Notes under the pieces: model-generated
The model's input: the letters and a program-made list of their open reading frames with translations, nothing else
Told to the model about the DNA's origin: nothing
Databases searched by the model: none
Assembly (NCBI GenBank): GCA_002007465.1
Contig: LNAC01000852.1
Location: 310,001 to 374,000 of the forward strand
From: Ailurus styani
Lineage: Eukaryota > Chordata > Mammalia > Carnivora > Ailuridae
DNA length: 64,000 nucleotides
Direction: 5' to 3'
Program-made: the position numbers and the translations under genes
Shown here: positions 1 to 11,704 of the stretch, piece by piece
How positions within the stretch are numbered: position 1 is the first letter of the stretch
Layout of the letters: each line of letters begins with the position of its first letter

Positions 1-225
1 GGTCAATGCTCTGGTCAATGGACATCTGTAGAAGTTCAGAAATAAACTATAACCACTAAAACTCATGATAGTAGGGGTGAAACAGGTGATGGGGGTTAAG
101 GAGGGCACTTGTCATGAGGAGCCCCGGGTGTTGTGTGGAAGTGTTGAATCACTATATTGTACACCTGAAACTAACATAACGCTATGTTAGCTATACTGGA
201 ATTACAATTTAAAAAGAAATTCATA
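1..225 (+). mobile_element. L1 3' end fragment
   Basis: The stretch contains the typical L1 3'UTR phrase for 'tattgtacacctgaaactaa' and ends in an A-rich tail. It continues off the left edge and lies in GOLM1 intron 3, antisense to the gene. Confidence 0.6.
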
Positions 226-2540
226 ATAGTGACGATCTTTGGGCAGGAGGGAATGAAGGAAGAGACAGAGGAGAACTCAGAGGACCTCAACTTAGAATGG
301 TTTTGCTTTAAATAATTTCTGGGGGAGGGGTACACAGGTATTATTATCCCTCTGACTTCTCCACACGCCCTGCTCTTTCATACAAACACTGCTCTAGGGC
401 TCATTCCAGCCCCACAGTGAGGCTGTGGAGAGCTCACCTAGCGTCTCACACTTGCCCACCCATTCCATCTGAAGGGGCCTGAGAGGCTGGTCTCCAGACC
501 GAGGACCTGCAGACACACCCATATCCCAAGTCTGGGGAGCTGGTGATCTCGGGGGGGAAAGTGGTGAGCGGGAAGTTTGCAACTTGGCCCATCTTCTAAA
601 AATTGTCAAGGATTCTAGTAAATGTAGGTAAAGATGTCAGAAATATCTTAGAAAAAGCAGTATCCACATCCATTACTTTGTAACTGCACTGCCACATTAT
701 TTTGGAAGAATTCTCTCTTCATCATAATGCCCTCCACTTTAAAATCATTTCATTGAGAAAAGGTCAAAAAAAAAAAAAAGAAAATGAAAACCCTGATGTG
801 GCAATTTTTAAAGAGTGCGACACTGCAAAACACCCAGTAGCTCCCCATCAGTCTCCAGACGAACCACCCGCTCTGCTAGGACCTTGCAGAAAATCGTGCA
901 CCCGCACATGAGAGTGCACCACCTTTCAGAAAACTTTAACATTCTCCGGGGCCCAGCACCCGCAGAGTCTGACCCAGCGTATTTTTAAAACCTGTATCTG
1001 TTTGCACAAGCTCCCAGGCGACCGTGATGGGCTGCCTGGCGAGGCTGGGTTGCTGTGAAACAAACTAAGTTCATAAGCACCGACGTGGTAAGCTGAACTG
1101 AGGATTCCGAGCCACTGATCACTGCCCAGCAACAGAGGCTTCCACAGGGAGCACAGCTGCCCGACCACATGGTGACCTCGTCTTCCAAGGCCCAATTCAG
1201 AAACAAAGACAGAAAAGGGAAAGATGGCCGAGAAGCAAAGGAGACCCGGCCTTGGCCCGTGTGCTCTCCCACAGACCAGGACACTCAGCCTTTCCACCAG
1301 AGTTCCGCCTCTATCATTCAGACCCATGCTGTTCGATATTTGGCCACTTAAACGTAGTTAAAACTAAATAAAATTCACAACTCAGTTCTTCGAACCCACT
1401 AGCCACATTGCTGGTGTTCAACAGCCATACGTAGCCATGGGACACCGCACGCAGAGACGAGGAATCCCATCACACAGTGCGGAGCCAAAGCATTCACTTC
1501 ATGACATCGTCCCTGGTGGGTTTGGCCTTCAAGCCTCTATCCACGCCCCCATGTGATAGCTACAACCACCGCCGCCCCCCCCCCCCAGGGCAACATTGCG
1601 CACCCAAGACCGGGGAAGGTTCCAAGAGGTCCAGGGGGAAGGTTCAAAAATCTCTAGGGCACGTGACAGTTGTAAATGGCCCCCACCCATGGATGCCGAC
1701 CCCCTCCCCCAAGTCCGCCCAAGCTCTATTAGATCACCAGGTGATTCTTTAACATTCTGAAAAAGAGCCTCATTCCAACTCACACAAGTGCTAACCTCCT
1801 AAGAGGAAAAAGAGAGAGAAACACGTACTGGCATGACACTCCAGTCCTACTTCTCTGGGAACTGCCTGGCCATAAAGAATCTGGTATTTTATTGCCTGAG
1901 AATTTGGAATTGGGGCCAAAAGAGCACAAGCTGGACTACCGCGCTCTTTTGAAGCATCGAGATAAATATAGGATCCCATCACTTAGCTTCAACAACTACG
2001 GCCTCGGGCCAGCATGAGTCCCTGCGGCCCCACTCATACCCCGTGTTATTTAGGGATGGACGGTTCTGGAGAACTGTCCCCCTCATCACCGCGGCCCTGG
2101 GTCTGCACAGAGCCGAGAGAGGCCCTCTTGTGCGGGCTGCTGGGGGTCTAGGCCTCAGCCCAGGGGATGGCTGCACACTCTCCGAGCCAAAGCACCGGTC
2201 TCATGAGGCTGCTGAGACAAATGCAGGACACTGTCCCTGCGGAATGCTTAGCTTGGCATCTGGCGGCGCAGATGCTCGCAAGCAGGAGCCCTCGTTCTGG
2301 GGAGGCAGTCACTGCCACCCTTCCTGTGGCTCAGTGACACTGATCACTCCTGGTTCTAATGGCCATACCAGCATCTTCTTAATCCTTTCCTAAAGGTAGA
2401 GCAATTTTGTTTCATGGTTTCAATTTGCAATTAAAAAAAAAAAATCGACAACCCCCCCTCCCCCCCAAAAATAGTATTATCACTCCTGGTGCTGTGGTTT
2501 ACGACTAGCTCTACCCCGATGCCACTGCTGTCACTACGAT
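226..2540. other. GOLM1 intron 3 sequence, no gene seen
   Basis: No exon, RNA gene or recognisable young repeat is seen here. The stretch has an A-run near 765, a C-run near 1575 and an A/C-rich low-complexity patch at 2431-2468. Open frames on both strands are short and show no family resemblance. Confidence 0.5.
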
Positions 2541-2544
2541 TACT

Positions 2545-2810
2545 GGGACTCGTAGTAACACCAGCCACCAGTTCTTGAGCTTCTGGTCCATGTCGAGCAC
2601 TGTGGCAAGCCCTCTGTAAATATCACCTCACTGCATCCTCTCACAGTGTGGCTGAGAGGGGGATTCTGTTGTTCTTCTCACTCGAGAGCTGAGAAAACAG
2701 ACCCAGAGAATGTAAGTGACTTGTCTAAAATCATGGAGCTGAGGAAAATAGGATTTGAGCCCAGGTCTGCCTGACGGGACATCCCATTACTGCTACACCA
2801 AGCTACAGCT
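2545..2810 (+). mobile_element. MIR SINE
   Basis: This is an old mammal-wide MIR. The order of diagnostic phrases is intact: a 'gagcactgtggcaagc' segment, a 'gaaaacagacccagagaa' core, a 'gtaagtgacttg' segment and a 'gatttgagcccaggtctg' tail. Confidence 0.7.
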
Positions 2811-3959
2811 AAAATCCCCCTGAAGCTAAGAAACTAGACCCCCACCCCCAGATTAGAAGAGCTTTCTATCACATATTCTAAAAGTTAAAAACTCCAGATG
2901 AATAAGGGACTCTCATTCTTCCCCAGTGGCTGTCTGTGCCGCTTTCAAGTGTGTATTTCACCCTCCTGACTGGGACGTCTCAGTTTTCAATATCTAAGCT
3001 GTTTACTGCAACTACAAGAGCCTCCCTCCCACCCCCACTCCCCAAGCAGTTCTTGAGTGGATGGGGCAGGAGAGCTAAGCACCCTTTTAAAAAGAAGCCA
3101 TACAGCTATAGCATTAAGAACCAAGGTGAAACAGCCACCTCATTTCTGGCTGGAAAATGCTCCCTCTCGTTTCTTCCAATACAGGGAGAGGTGGTCAGCA
3201 AACAGCTACTCGATCATATTTCAAGGAGTTACAAGTTTGTGCTCTCATCTCCACCTCAGATTACTCACAGATGAACCGGCATCTCTATCTCGAGGACTTG
3301 CCTGTGGGGTGATGCTTCACGGACTGCATTACCAGGAATTCCCTTGAACAGAGCTTCTGGGCACAGCATGTTCTCTGAGGAGTCTGCCCACCCACTGAGG
3401 GAAGCCCCATTGTTTGCAGCCCAGTCCACAGGGCTCCGGAGCCAAAGTAGCGCAAACACACACCAGAGCAGAATGCCCACGAGCTGACATCCACCTGCAC
3501 CTCCTTTCCTTCTCCCCACCCAAATCATGCACCCACACGTTCACACAACACGCAGAAATGCCCTGAAGCTTGGAGGAGAATGAACAGAGAGATTATCACT
3601 CCCCAGATTTGGGAGTTCGCAGGGCAGTGGAATTTCGGAAGCATTTGGTAGACTGATGGAATTACGAAAACAGATTCTTAAGAGCAACAAGCCAACACCA
3701 CACACAGCCCTACACCCGTAGTATCTTCTATCGCTACCATTTCAAAAAGGAAAAAACTTTAAAGAACAGAAAAAAGCCAGAGGCTCCAAGTGAAAGAATC
3801 CTTCCTCAGGAAGAGAGTGGAGCTTTCGGGCACTGACACATGGCTGCACAGGCAGCGGCAGGGGGACGGTAACAGGAAACACCGTCCTCGTTTTCCTCCA
3901 TCTCTGAGGACGGGGCGACTGGTTCTAGACCACAGCTGGGTCCTGAGGAAGCACTCAAC

Positions 3960-4200
3960 CAGCCCGGGCCCTGCCCGGCCCAGCACGGGAGCCCATCCCA
4001 GCCGGGGCCCTCCCTCCTGGGATCCCCCACCCCAGCCCCACACTCCCCAGGCCCCATCCCACTCCTCCTTTGTAACCAGGCAGCGGCCGGCGGCCAGACA
4101 CATGCTCTGCACGTCCTGCAAAGCCCAGATGGAATTTCTGCCGACTCTGCTCCTGGAGAATAGTCTACTTTTTCCCAGAAATGGGCTTGAAGGGGTTCTG
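3960..4200. repeat. Local duplication, copy A (GOLM1 intron 3)
   Basis: The core at 4058-4142 matches 5589-5673 with about 10 mismatches over 85 bases, counted by eye. Weaker similarity continues leftward through GC-rich sequence and rightward to a shared 'gaaggggttctg'. The two copies flank the exon 3 region about 1.5 kb apart in the same orientation. No known repeat family is recognised. Confidence 0.6.
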
Positions 4201-4419
4201 TGAACACACGGTGAGCAACGTCTAGGTCCTATTCTAGTCAGTTACGGGGGATTTAAGGAGTAAACATAGTGTCACCCACAAAGTGAAGAAAAATTAGGAA
4301 GCATTTTACTATAACATTAAAATGGGAAGGACTTCCAGAGAAAAAATACCCATGTGTGAACACAGTAAAGTACTCCAGAAATGAAGGAAGTATTTCTCTA
4401 AATGAAAACCGCATGAGCT

Positions 4420-5030
4420 AGCACCTTCCACCTGTCAGAAGGGCTAAGATCAGAGACACAAGAACTAAAGGGGTTGCTGAGGATGTGGACAGACGGGACC
4501 CCCAGTGCCCTGCACGCGGGAACACACGTGGAGCAGCTGCTGTGGAAGGCGGGATGGAGCTTCCTCAAAGAAGTGTAAGTAGAACAGCCGAATGATCCAG
4601 CAATTCCACTTCTGGGTATTTATCTGAACAGAAACAGTAATCTGAATGGATACATGTACCCCATATGCACTGCAGCACTGTTCACAGCAAGCAAGAGGAG
4701 GTGGCCCAAGTGTCCACCGACAGATGAATGGATAAAGCACACATGCGTGCATGCGTGTACACACACACACACCCCACACACACAGAGGAATATTACTCGG
4801 TCATGAAAAAGAACAAAATCTTGCCACTTGTGACAACACAGATGGACTCGGAGGGCATGACACTAAGTGAAATAAATCTGAGAAGGGCAAATACACCATA
4901 TGATTTCACATACATGAGGACTCTAAAAACAAAACCGAAGGGCTCCCGGGTGGAGAGCAATCCAGTGGTCTCCAGAGGGGAAGGGCTGGGGGACGGGTAA
5001 AACAGGTGAAGGGGATGAAGAGGGACAAAT
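4420..5030 (+). mobile_element. L1 fragment (ORF2 end and 3'UTR)
   Basis: The sequence follows the end of L1 ORF2: a 'gatccagcaattccacttct' phrase, then 'ggaatattactcggtcatga', then a 3'UTR segment with 'catatgatttcacatacatg'. A CA-repeat at 4758-4787 interrupts it. It is antisense to GOLM1 and lies about 200 bases downstream of exon 3. Confidence 0.75.
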
Positions 5031-5220
5031 TTGCAGGCCTAAGGAAGACAGGGATGCAAAGTACCACACAGGGAACAGCTGATATGTGATGACTTGATCA
5101 ACGGGCCTCCCCCCCTCATCACATGAACACCCTCCCCACCGCTCCTCCTCCCAGAAGAATTCAGCTGTGTCCCAACTGGCATCTGGAACAGACTTAAGGG
5201 GGGAACAGAGCGGGTCTTGC

Positions 5221-5400
5221 CTTTTCGTCCTGGTAGATCTTGTTGACGCTCTCCAGCTGGGAGTCGTGGCTGGACTGGATTCGGTCGAGCTGCTCGCGCT
5301 GCTTTTCCAGCTCTCCCTGGAACTCGTTCTTCTTCAGCTCCACGGCGCCTCTCTCCGCAGCCGCCCTGCGCACCCTGCCCTCCAGCTCCAGGATCCGGGT
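5221..5400 (-). CDS. GOLM1: GOLM1 exon 3 (residues 44-103)
   Basis: This 180-base, phase-0 exon encodes 60 residues beginning TRILELEGRVRRAAAERGAV and ending VNKIYQDEK. It covers the luminal stem just after the membrane anchor. It carries the RVRR proprotein-convertase site (residues 52-55) at which the protein is cut to release the soluble serum form, followed by the charged, heptad-rich start of the coiled coil (about 56-103). The acceptor is a good CAG at 5401-5402. The donor side reads AAAAG then GCAAGA, so the intron appears to begin with GC rather than GT: reading through gives a stop after nine codons, and no GT donor lies where the known protein ends this exon. The N-glycosylation site of the next exon is outside the window. 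Identification is by family knowledge and is very secure; the GC donor is seen directly, but its use is inferred. Confidence 0.95.
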
Positions 5401-5514
5401 CTGCGCGGACAGCACAGAACATGAGGGCAAACCCCACGCTGTCCCTGCGGACCCAGCCGCTGCAAGGAGCTTGCGTGAAGCCGGCTCTGGGGCCCAGAGG
5501 CAGTGACAAGCCCT

Positions 5515-5694
5515 TCGCTCCGAGCTGTGCTCCCAGGCCCCACGGGCAGTCCTGCCGGCACCCCTGGACCCCCCTCCCCAGCCCCCAGCCCACTCCTCCT
5601 TCGTGACCAGGCAGCGGCCAGGGGCCAGACACATCCTCTACGTGTCCTGCAAGGCCCGGATGGAATTTCTGCCAATGTGCCTGAAGGGGTTCTG
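5515..5694. repeat. Local duplication, copy B (GOLM1 intron 2)
   Basis: This is the partner of the 3960-4200 segment. The best core is 5589-5673. Copy B lacks about 40 bases found in copy A between the core and the shared 'gaaggggttctg'. It begins roughly 115 bases upstream of exon 3 on the gene strand. Confidence 0.6.
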
Positions 5695-6586
5695 CCTGTT
5701 AAGAACAATCTTGGAGATCAATTGTAAAGAAGCTACAGTTTTTCCCAGAGAAACAGTATTACGAGTAGAGGAAGTCCTTCTCTGGGCTTCTCAGGCACCG
5801 AGGCCTATCTCCCAGGAAATGCTACCGTGTCCCCGCTGGGGAGTCTGGGAGGCCTGAAGGAGGAAGTACACAAAGTGCCTCCCGCTTCCCCAGGGGCTCA
5901 AATATTTAGCTCCATTGCAGGCAAAAGGCTCAGACATCAGCAAGAGGGAGGAGGTGCCTGATCAGGTACTGGGGGTGGGGATGAGGGAGCAGGACTCTCT
6001 GCTCACTGGGCTGGGCAGGCTGAAGACACCGTGGCGGGGGGAGCCAAGACGGAGGCCTAGGGGAGAAGAGGGTGAGAGGTGCCTGACTGAAGTCTGGTCA
6101 AGGACAGTCTCTGTCCCAGCTCACACTGCTGACCCGCGATACGCCACAATAAGTGGGAAAGCTAAAAAAAACCGGCACCTCTAGAAACACATTTCCCGCA
6201 TGTGTTACCCAAAGGCGCTTCCAACAGCACTCTGAGGTCTGGCGTGGACTGGAGGACCCGAGGGGCTCCGTGTGACCCAGGCAAGCAGTCTTCCCAGAAA
6301 CAGCCCCGGGGCCCCAGGAAAATCCTTCACTCACGGGCCAGGCAGACAGGGATGTTCCGGGAGGCATCCTAAGTCACAGAGACGTCCTCTCCTACCCAAG
6401 TGCAGAGCGGGTGTGGAGAGTCTGGCCCTGGATGGGGGCTGTGCGGAGCCCCAACCTCGAGACGCAGTGCAGAAGCCACTGGGCGCGATGCCGCAGGGGC
6501 GGCAGAGAGCAGGGCCCTCCGACACCACCACCAGCGACCTTAATTAAGCAGGGGAAGACGCCCATGCACACAGACAAGCCAGGCAC

Positions 6587-6735
6587 CTGGAGATCCACGC
6601 TCCGGGAGCTGGCGATCCAGTAGTTGAAGCCCAGGACAATGACGCAGGCCACCAGGGCGGCCAGCAGGAGGGGCGGCGACTTCATGCTCCGGCGCCCGTT
6701 TCCCAGGCCCATCATCTCAAAGGCTGGGGGCGAAT
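6587..6735 (-). CDS. GOLM1: GOLM1 exon 2 (start codon, residues 1-43)
   Basis: This exon carries the initiation codon. The 5' 20 bases (6716-6735) are untranslated, and coding runs from 6715 down to 6587. The 43 residues start MMGLGNGRRSMKSPP and end ASSRSVDLQ. Residues 1-12 are the short basic cytoplasmic tail. Residues about 13-35 are a single hydrophobic span (LLLAALVACVIVLGFNYWI), the uncleaved signal anchor of a type II Golgi membrane protein. The acceptor is a strong pyrimidine tract ending TTGGCAG, and the donor is CCAG then GTGCCT. The first of two adjacent ATG codons is chosen because it matches the family start; the second would remove one residue. The frame is open 12 codons further upstream to another ATG, but that ATG lies beyond the acceptor in intron 1 and is not expected in the mRNA. 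Exon 2 joins exon 3 in frame (DLQ/TRI), exactly as in other mammals. Confidence 0.96.
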
Positions 6736-8182
6736 CTGCCAAACAAAACAAGCAAAGAAGCCTTTGTGCTCACAGTGCCGCCCTCACCGCCAGCAGGAAG
6801 GCGTCTGTGCCTCGAAACGTGAACCTGCGGGAAGGAGAAGACCACCGGCGGGCTGGCCCCCCGGCCCCCCAGGACAGGCCGCTAGGAGGGAGCACCGTCC
6901 TGAACCCACCGCCTGCAGGAAATTTCTGGAGCACGTCTGTTTCTTCTCCTGTAAAATGGGTTAAGTGCAGTCCCCGCCCACCCCCGCCTCCAGGACAAGT
7001 TGAGAAGGAATCATCTCTGTGAACAGCGACAGCAAATATTAAATGCTTCCGTATCACTTTCGGGGTAAAAACCATTTCTCACTGTTCCCCAAAGGAGCCT
7101 TTTTAATTTGAGTCATAACAAGGAAGGGTTTTTCACCTCGGACAGAATTACTAAGGACACCCAATTAAAGCATTTGCTGAGCAAAGCCAGGAAGCACCCC
7201 GGAGGAGTGCGGACCCCCCCCAAACACACACACGGGGCGCCGCCGGCAGGAGTGAGGTGCTGGCCCAGGCTTCCTCTGAATGCCTGCTGCTCTCCCCGCT
7301 CCCCGCATGGGGCATTCACGTTGGCAAGAGGGCTCCAGAGGGCATCCCCCCTGCAGAGAAAACCAGACACAGCTTACAAGGAGGTGACCGAGTGTGTTCA
7401 TGGACTTCGGCCCAAGACCAGGTCTGCCTGGATACCAGTCCTGAGAACCAAGCACAAGGAAAGCCGACCTCCCCGAGGCGGATAACACAGACCTTATCCG
7501 AGGAAGGGCAGCAGGCGCAATAAAGAGAATAGGGCCGCTTTTATGCCAGGTGTGGCCCACAGTGGAGGAAAGATGGAGAGGGAGGGAGTAGAGGAAAGAC
7601 TGGGGGGGAGGGGAGGAAAGACTCCCCAGGAACTCAACCTCCAGGTTAAGTTCATTCGAGCAGGAACAGAGCAGAGCCCACAGGACCAGTTCTCCCCCTC
7701 TAAGGTGTTCCTAGCCAGGCCCGTCACTGGGAGACCTCCTCCTTCTTAATAATCAGTACTAGTGCGGACATGTAAATGGAGTAAATGAGCGATCTCTGGA
7801 ATCACCTAAAATAAAGGACCACCAGAATTCCAAAGCACAGAACTGACCTCAGCCTCCACCGGTGCTTCCCTCGCCAGCCGCTGGTCGTTCAGGGTGAAAA
7901 GGGGCGGGGGGAACCTTAAAAATCAATTATCAGTGGAAATCAGCAAGCACCGTACCCTATACTAAACTTCTAGAAAATTCTGTGTATCTGCTGAAAACGT
8001 GTCTCCACTGTCTTATATCTGATTTTGTTTACAAAACAGTGTTTTTTACTCTTTAAACTTCAGAAAGTATATATAAAACTACAAATACAACTGGGGAGAA
8101 AAGCCGCACAGTGAAGTGTGAATTTACAGTCTGCCTCCTAACGGCGGCATCCTCCTACTCCAGCTGCTCTCAACTCTCCCAG

Positions 8183-8238
8183 GACCCCAGCGTCACCTGG
8201 GACCACCCGGGACCCCAGCGTCACCTGGGACCGGGGCG
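8183..8238. repeat. 28-base tandem repeat, two copies
   Basis: Two adjacent near-identical 28-base units (8183-8210 and 8211-8238) begin GACCCCAGCGTCACCTGG. They lie in GOLM1 intron 1. Confidence 0.7.
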
Positions 8239-8335
8239 TGACCCCCACTCCGCCACTTCCAATTCAACGGCTGTAGAGAAGGGCCAGGTGTTGGTAGTTC
8301 TCAGTGTCCCCAGGTGACTCTAATACGCAGCCAGT
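8239..8335 (+). mobile_element. Degenerate hAT DNA transposon (MER5-like)
   Basis: The phrase 'ccccaggtgactctaatacg' resembles the right part of the mammalian MER5 family. The copy is short and old, so the assignment is tentative. Confidence 0.35.
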
Positions 8336-8903
8336 CTTCGAGATGTCATTCTAGATGTTTCTTGATGCTTATACAAGCATCGACATACACGTTTTTAAAC
8401 CCAAACAAGATCATTCACACTGTTCTGTGAATGTCGTGAGTCACAGTCATACATCTTATCGCACGTTTCCTCATGGCACAATGCACTTTGCTCTTTTCTT
8501 TCTAAAGTTCTGCATGGGGCTCCACTGTGTGCTGGGATTTATTTAACCAATCTCCTACAGAGGGCCATTCGGCTTATTTCCAACAACGCTGCCGTGAACA
8601 CCCTTGACAGCCACACCTGTGTTGGTAGTAAACTTCTATCCAGGTGTGTGAGCCCTTACACACAATTCTGAAACCCCGAATGCTCTAAAAGCATTTTAGA
8701 CAACTAAACAAGGGAACGGGGCGGGGGGGGGAGGGACGAATATACTATGTTTGCAACTCGTTCATAAATCAACTAAAAAATTTTTGATAGATCTTACTCT
8801 ATTGGCTTTCAAAGTAATTTCAAAGTTTTAGTAATTTATTCTCTCACTACTAGTATGAGAACTGTCCGTTTTCTCACGCAGTCACACTAAAATAAAACTT
8901 TTT

Positions 8904-9091
8904 GGGCAGCTGGGTGGCCCAGTGGGTTAAGCCGCTGCCTTTGGCTCAGGTCATGATCCCAGGGTCCTGGGATCGAGTCCTGCATCGGGCTCCCTGCTCC
9001 ACAGAGAGCCTGCTTCTCCCTCTCCCTCTGCCTGCCACTCTGCCTACTTGTACTATCTCTCTGTCAAATAAATAAATCTTCTAAAAAATAA
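8904..9091 (+). mobile_element. CAN SINE (SINEC), full length
   Basis: It has a tRNA-Lys-type head, a CT-rich middle, an AATAAATAAAT tail and 15-base target-site duplications, AAAATAAAACTTTTT, at 8889-8903 and 9092-9106. Confidence 0.93.
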
Positions 9092-9150
9092 AAAATAAAA
9101 CTTTTTAATGTTTGGCAATCTCATCAGAAATTTTAAAAGACATCTCTTAA

Positions 9151-9250
9151 GGAACCTGGCTGGCTCAGTCCATACAGCATGCAACTCTTGATCCTAGGGT
9201 GGTGAGTTTGAGGCCCATGTTGGGCACAGAGCCTACTTTAAAAAAATACA
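9151..9250 (+). mobile_element. CAN SINE, short tRNA-head type
   Basis: A tRNA-like head ('ggaacctggctggctcagtc') is followed by 'gggcacagagcctacttt' and an A-rich end. The CT-rich body is missing, as in the older short subtype. Confidence 0.75.
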
Positions 9251-9254
9251 TTTC

Positions 9255-9990
9255 TTTAGTTATGAACACAAATGAGCATCTTTTCATTTACTGGCCATTT
9301 GTTCATTTTGGTGAAATGTCTTTTTATATCTTCTGCCCATTTTTAAGCTTGAATTCATCTTGTTGATCTGTAAGAGCTCTTCATATGTTAAAGATAAATC
9401 TTTGGTCTTTCATGGGACTATCTTTTATCCTCAATTTTTCATATGTTCTTTGACTTCCTCTTTGAAATGTTTGCCCACAGTTGTTGGTTATTGGTGGTGG
9501 TTTTAAAACAACCTAATCTTGCCCTCTTTTCTTTATTGTGTCTGGATTTTGTTTGTACTTAGGAAGACATCTCTACTCTAAGTTTAGAAATACATTTACC
9601 CATATCTCCTCTCAACATACCTATGGTTTCATATATTTAAATCTTTTCGGGTGCGTGGGTGGCTCAGTGGGTTAAAGCCTCTGCCTTCGGCTCAGGTCAT
9701 GATCTCAGGGTCCTGGGATCGAGGCCCACATCGGGCTCTCTGCTCAGCAGGGAGCCTGCTTCCTCCTCTCTCTCTGCCTGCCTCTCTGCCTACTTGTAAT
9801 CTCTCTCTGTCAAATAAATAAATAAAATCTTTTTAAAAAAATCTTTTCATCCACTTGGAATTCCCTTTTGATGTTAAGACTAAAAAATACAAGAAATATG
9901 AAGTTTTGGTTTTATGTGTGTGCATATGTGTAATGGCTAGCCAGTTCTATCAGCACCCTTTACAGAAAAAACTATTTTTACCTAGAGCTT
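9255..9990 (-). mobile_element. Old L1 fragment, interrupted by a SINE
   Basis: T-rich sequence such as 'gagcatcttttcatttactgg' and 'gtaagagctcttcatatgtt' is the reverse of the L1 3' region. A SINE at 9648-9837 splits it. Boundaries are approximate. Confidence 0.6.
9648..9837 (+). mobile_element. CAN SINE, full length
   Basis: Complete head, CT-rich middle and AATAAATAAAATC tail, flanked by AAATCTTTT duplications. It is inserted in an old L1. Confidence 0.93.
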
Positions 9991-10249
9991 TGAAGCCTAT
10001 CTTTGTCTATACTTAATTCGCTAACAATATACTTCTAGAGGGGGTCCTTGTATGACCTTTTATTTTATTCCAGCATATATAAGTCAATGGATGGCTATAC
10101 TACAAGTCTGAAAAGAGCAAAAACTCAATTCTCACTTCAAGGGAAGTATTCTGATGATATTCAAAATGATCCTTTCTTGAGCCAGCCAATGAAAATGCAG
10201 GGAGCAGCTACCATGAGACAGGTGCCATGCTGGCACCAAGCAGCTCAGG

Positions 10250-10445
10250 GCAGTGTTAAGAGAACAAACTCTGGAACCGACCGGCCAGTGTAGGACCCCA
10301 GTTCCACCTCTTACATACCACAAGACCTATCTGAGCATCACTGTCCTCCTCCTAAGGATATCTGAGGATTAAATGAGTTAAGATACGAGAAGTGCTTAGA
10401 GCCACATCTGGCACAGAGTAACTGCTCAATACATTTTAACTATGA
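10250..10445 (+). mobile_element. MIR SINE
   Basis: The MIR core order is seen: 'gttccacctcttacatacca', then 'gaggattaaatgagttaaga', then 'gcacagagtaactgctcaat'. Confidence 0.7.
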
Positions 10446-11240
10446 TTATTATTAGAGATAGAAAGATGAATAAGAAATCATTTCCAGATCTAGTCTTTTC
10501 CCCATTTTATAAAGAAAAGGTGATGAATGTCTCCCTTCCACCATCATTCTACTTTATAGGAACCAGCCTTATGCGTTCATCCTATGGGCTCTGTTCTCAA
10601 TGCAGCAGCAGTAACTGACATCGCCTGGGGCTAACTCCCCACTGCTGCGGTGACCGGGACATCCCAGACCCAGACCACAGGATGACGATGAGAGGTTCGA
10701 GGAAGCTGAACACAATTCTGGTCTCAGAAGCCCCTCACTATGGCCCAGAGCTTGGCTGGCCAGGAGGGTATGCAGCTGCCCAGCGGGCACAGTTAGGAGA
10801 GCCCGGGTATCCCAACGGCACAGGGCCGCCCAGCTAAGAAGGCGAGTAGAAGGAAGGAAGGCCAGCACCGAGCCTTTGGGCGGCAAGGTGCTGTGGTGCT
10901 GACTTCCAGGACTGTAGAAACTCCTGCAGCTGAAAACAAAAGGCCAGACACAGGTAGGAAATGAAGACTAAGGCGGTAACTCAGAGCCAGAGCTTACAGG
11001 TGTCAAACACACCTCGAAGGCTCTCCTTCCCCCACCTTAGTTCTGTGGACCTAGGGGGTGATGCAGGAGACACACTGCATCAGATATATTAATATTCATT
11101 ATAACTGAGGCTCCAGAATGTTTTGTCTCATATTTAGTTGTAAGTATCTGACATACTGAAAAATGTTTAACCCAAATCAGCTAAACTCTGTGAAACCCCA
11201 GGCTTCCCTGGAGAAAAAGGAAGTGGTAAGTTTCTGCATT
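10446..11240. other. GOLM1 intron 1, no gene seen
   Basis: This is mostly unique sequence. The 105-codon minus-strand frame here has no recognisable family signature and no splice context. Confidence 0.5.
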
Positions 11241-11255
11241 AAAAGTGTCTTGGTA

Positions 11256-11436
11256 GGGGCGCCTGGGTGGCTCAGTGGGTTAAGCCTCTGCCTTCAGCTC
11301 AGGTCATGATCTCAGGGTCCTAGGATCGAGTCCTGCATCCAGCTCTCTGCTCAGCGGGGAGCCTCTTCCTCCTCTCTCTCTCTTCCTACTTGAGATCTCT
11401 CTCTCTCTGTCAAATAAATAAATAAAATTTTTTAAA
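11256..11436 (+). mobile_element. CAN SINE, full length
   Basis: Target-site duplications of 15 bases, AAAAGTGTCTTGGTA, lie at 11241-11255 and 11437-11451. The exact duplication indicates a recent insertion. Confidence 0.95.
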
Positions 11437-11704
11437 AAAAGTGTCTTGGTAAACTAGAAATGTGAAAAAACTGCACATTCTTTCCTACTGGCTTAATTTA
11501 AAAAGCGCAACCTACTGGTTAAAATTATTTGCATGTAAGACAAAAAATTTTTGTAAAAGAAACCTCTAATAACTTTTAAAAAAAGAAAGAAGAGAAAAAG
11601 CACCTGAAAATGGGCAACCTGCCAAATACACTGGCTCCTTGAACCTGCTAGTTAAATACTTTTATTTTTTCTCATTTCCTTATTTCTACATAGGTTTTTT
11701 TTTT

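Noticed and set aside
3806..4207. Minus-strand frame at the intron 3 duplication as a GOLM1 exon
   Set aside because: No match to GOLM1. The frame arises from the GC-rich duplicated segment.
4740..4790. CA-repeat and other simple repeats as a CRISPR or satellite array
   Set aside because: Simple dinucleotide microsatellites without spacer structure, in a mammalian genome.
8904..9091. tRNA gene calls in the heads of SINEs here and at about 30 other places
   Set aside because: The heads are tRNA-Lys-derived but lack intact cloverleaf pairing and sit in retroposed SINE bodies with A-rich tails and target duplications.
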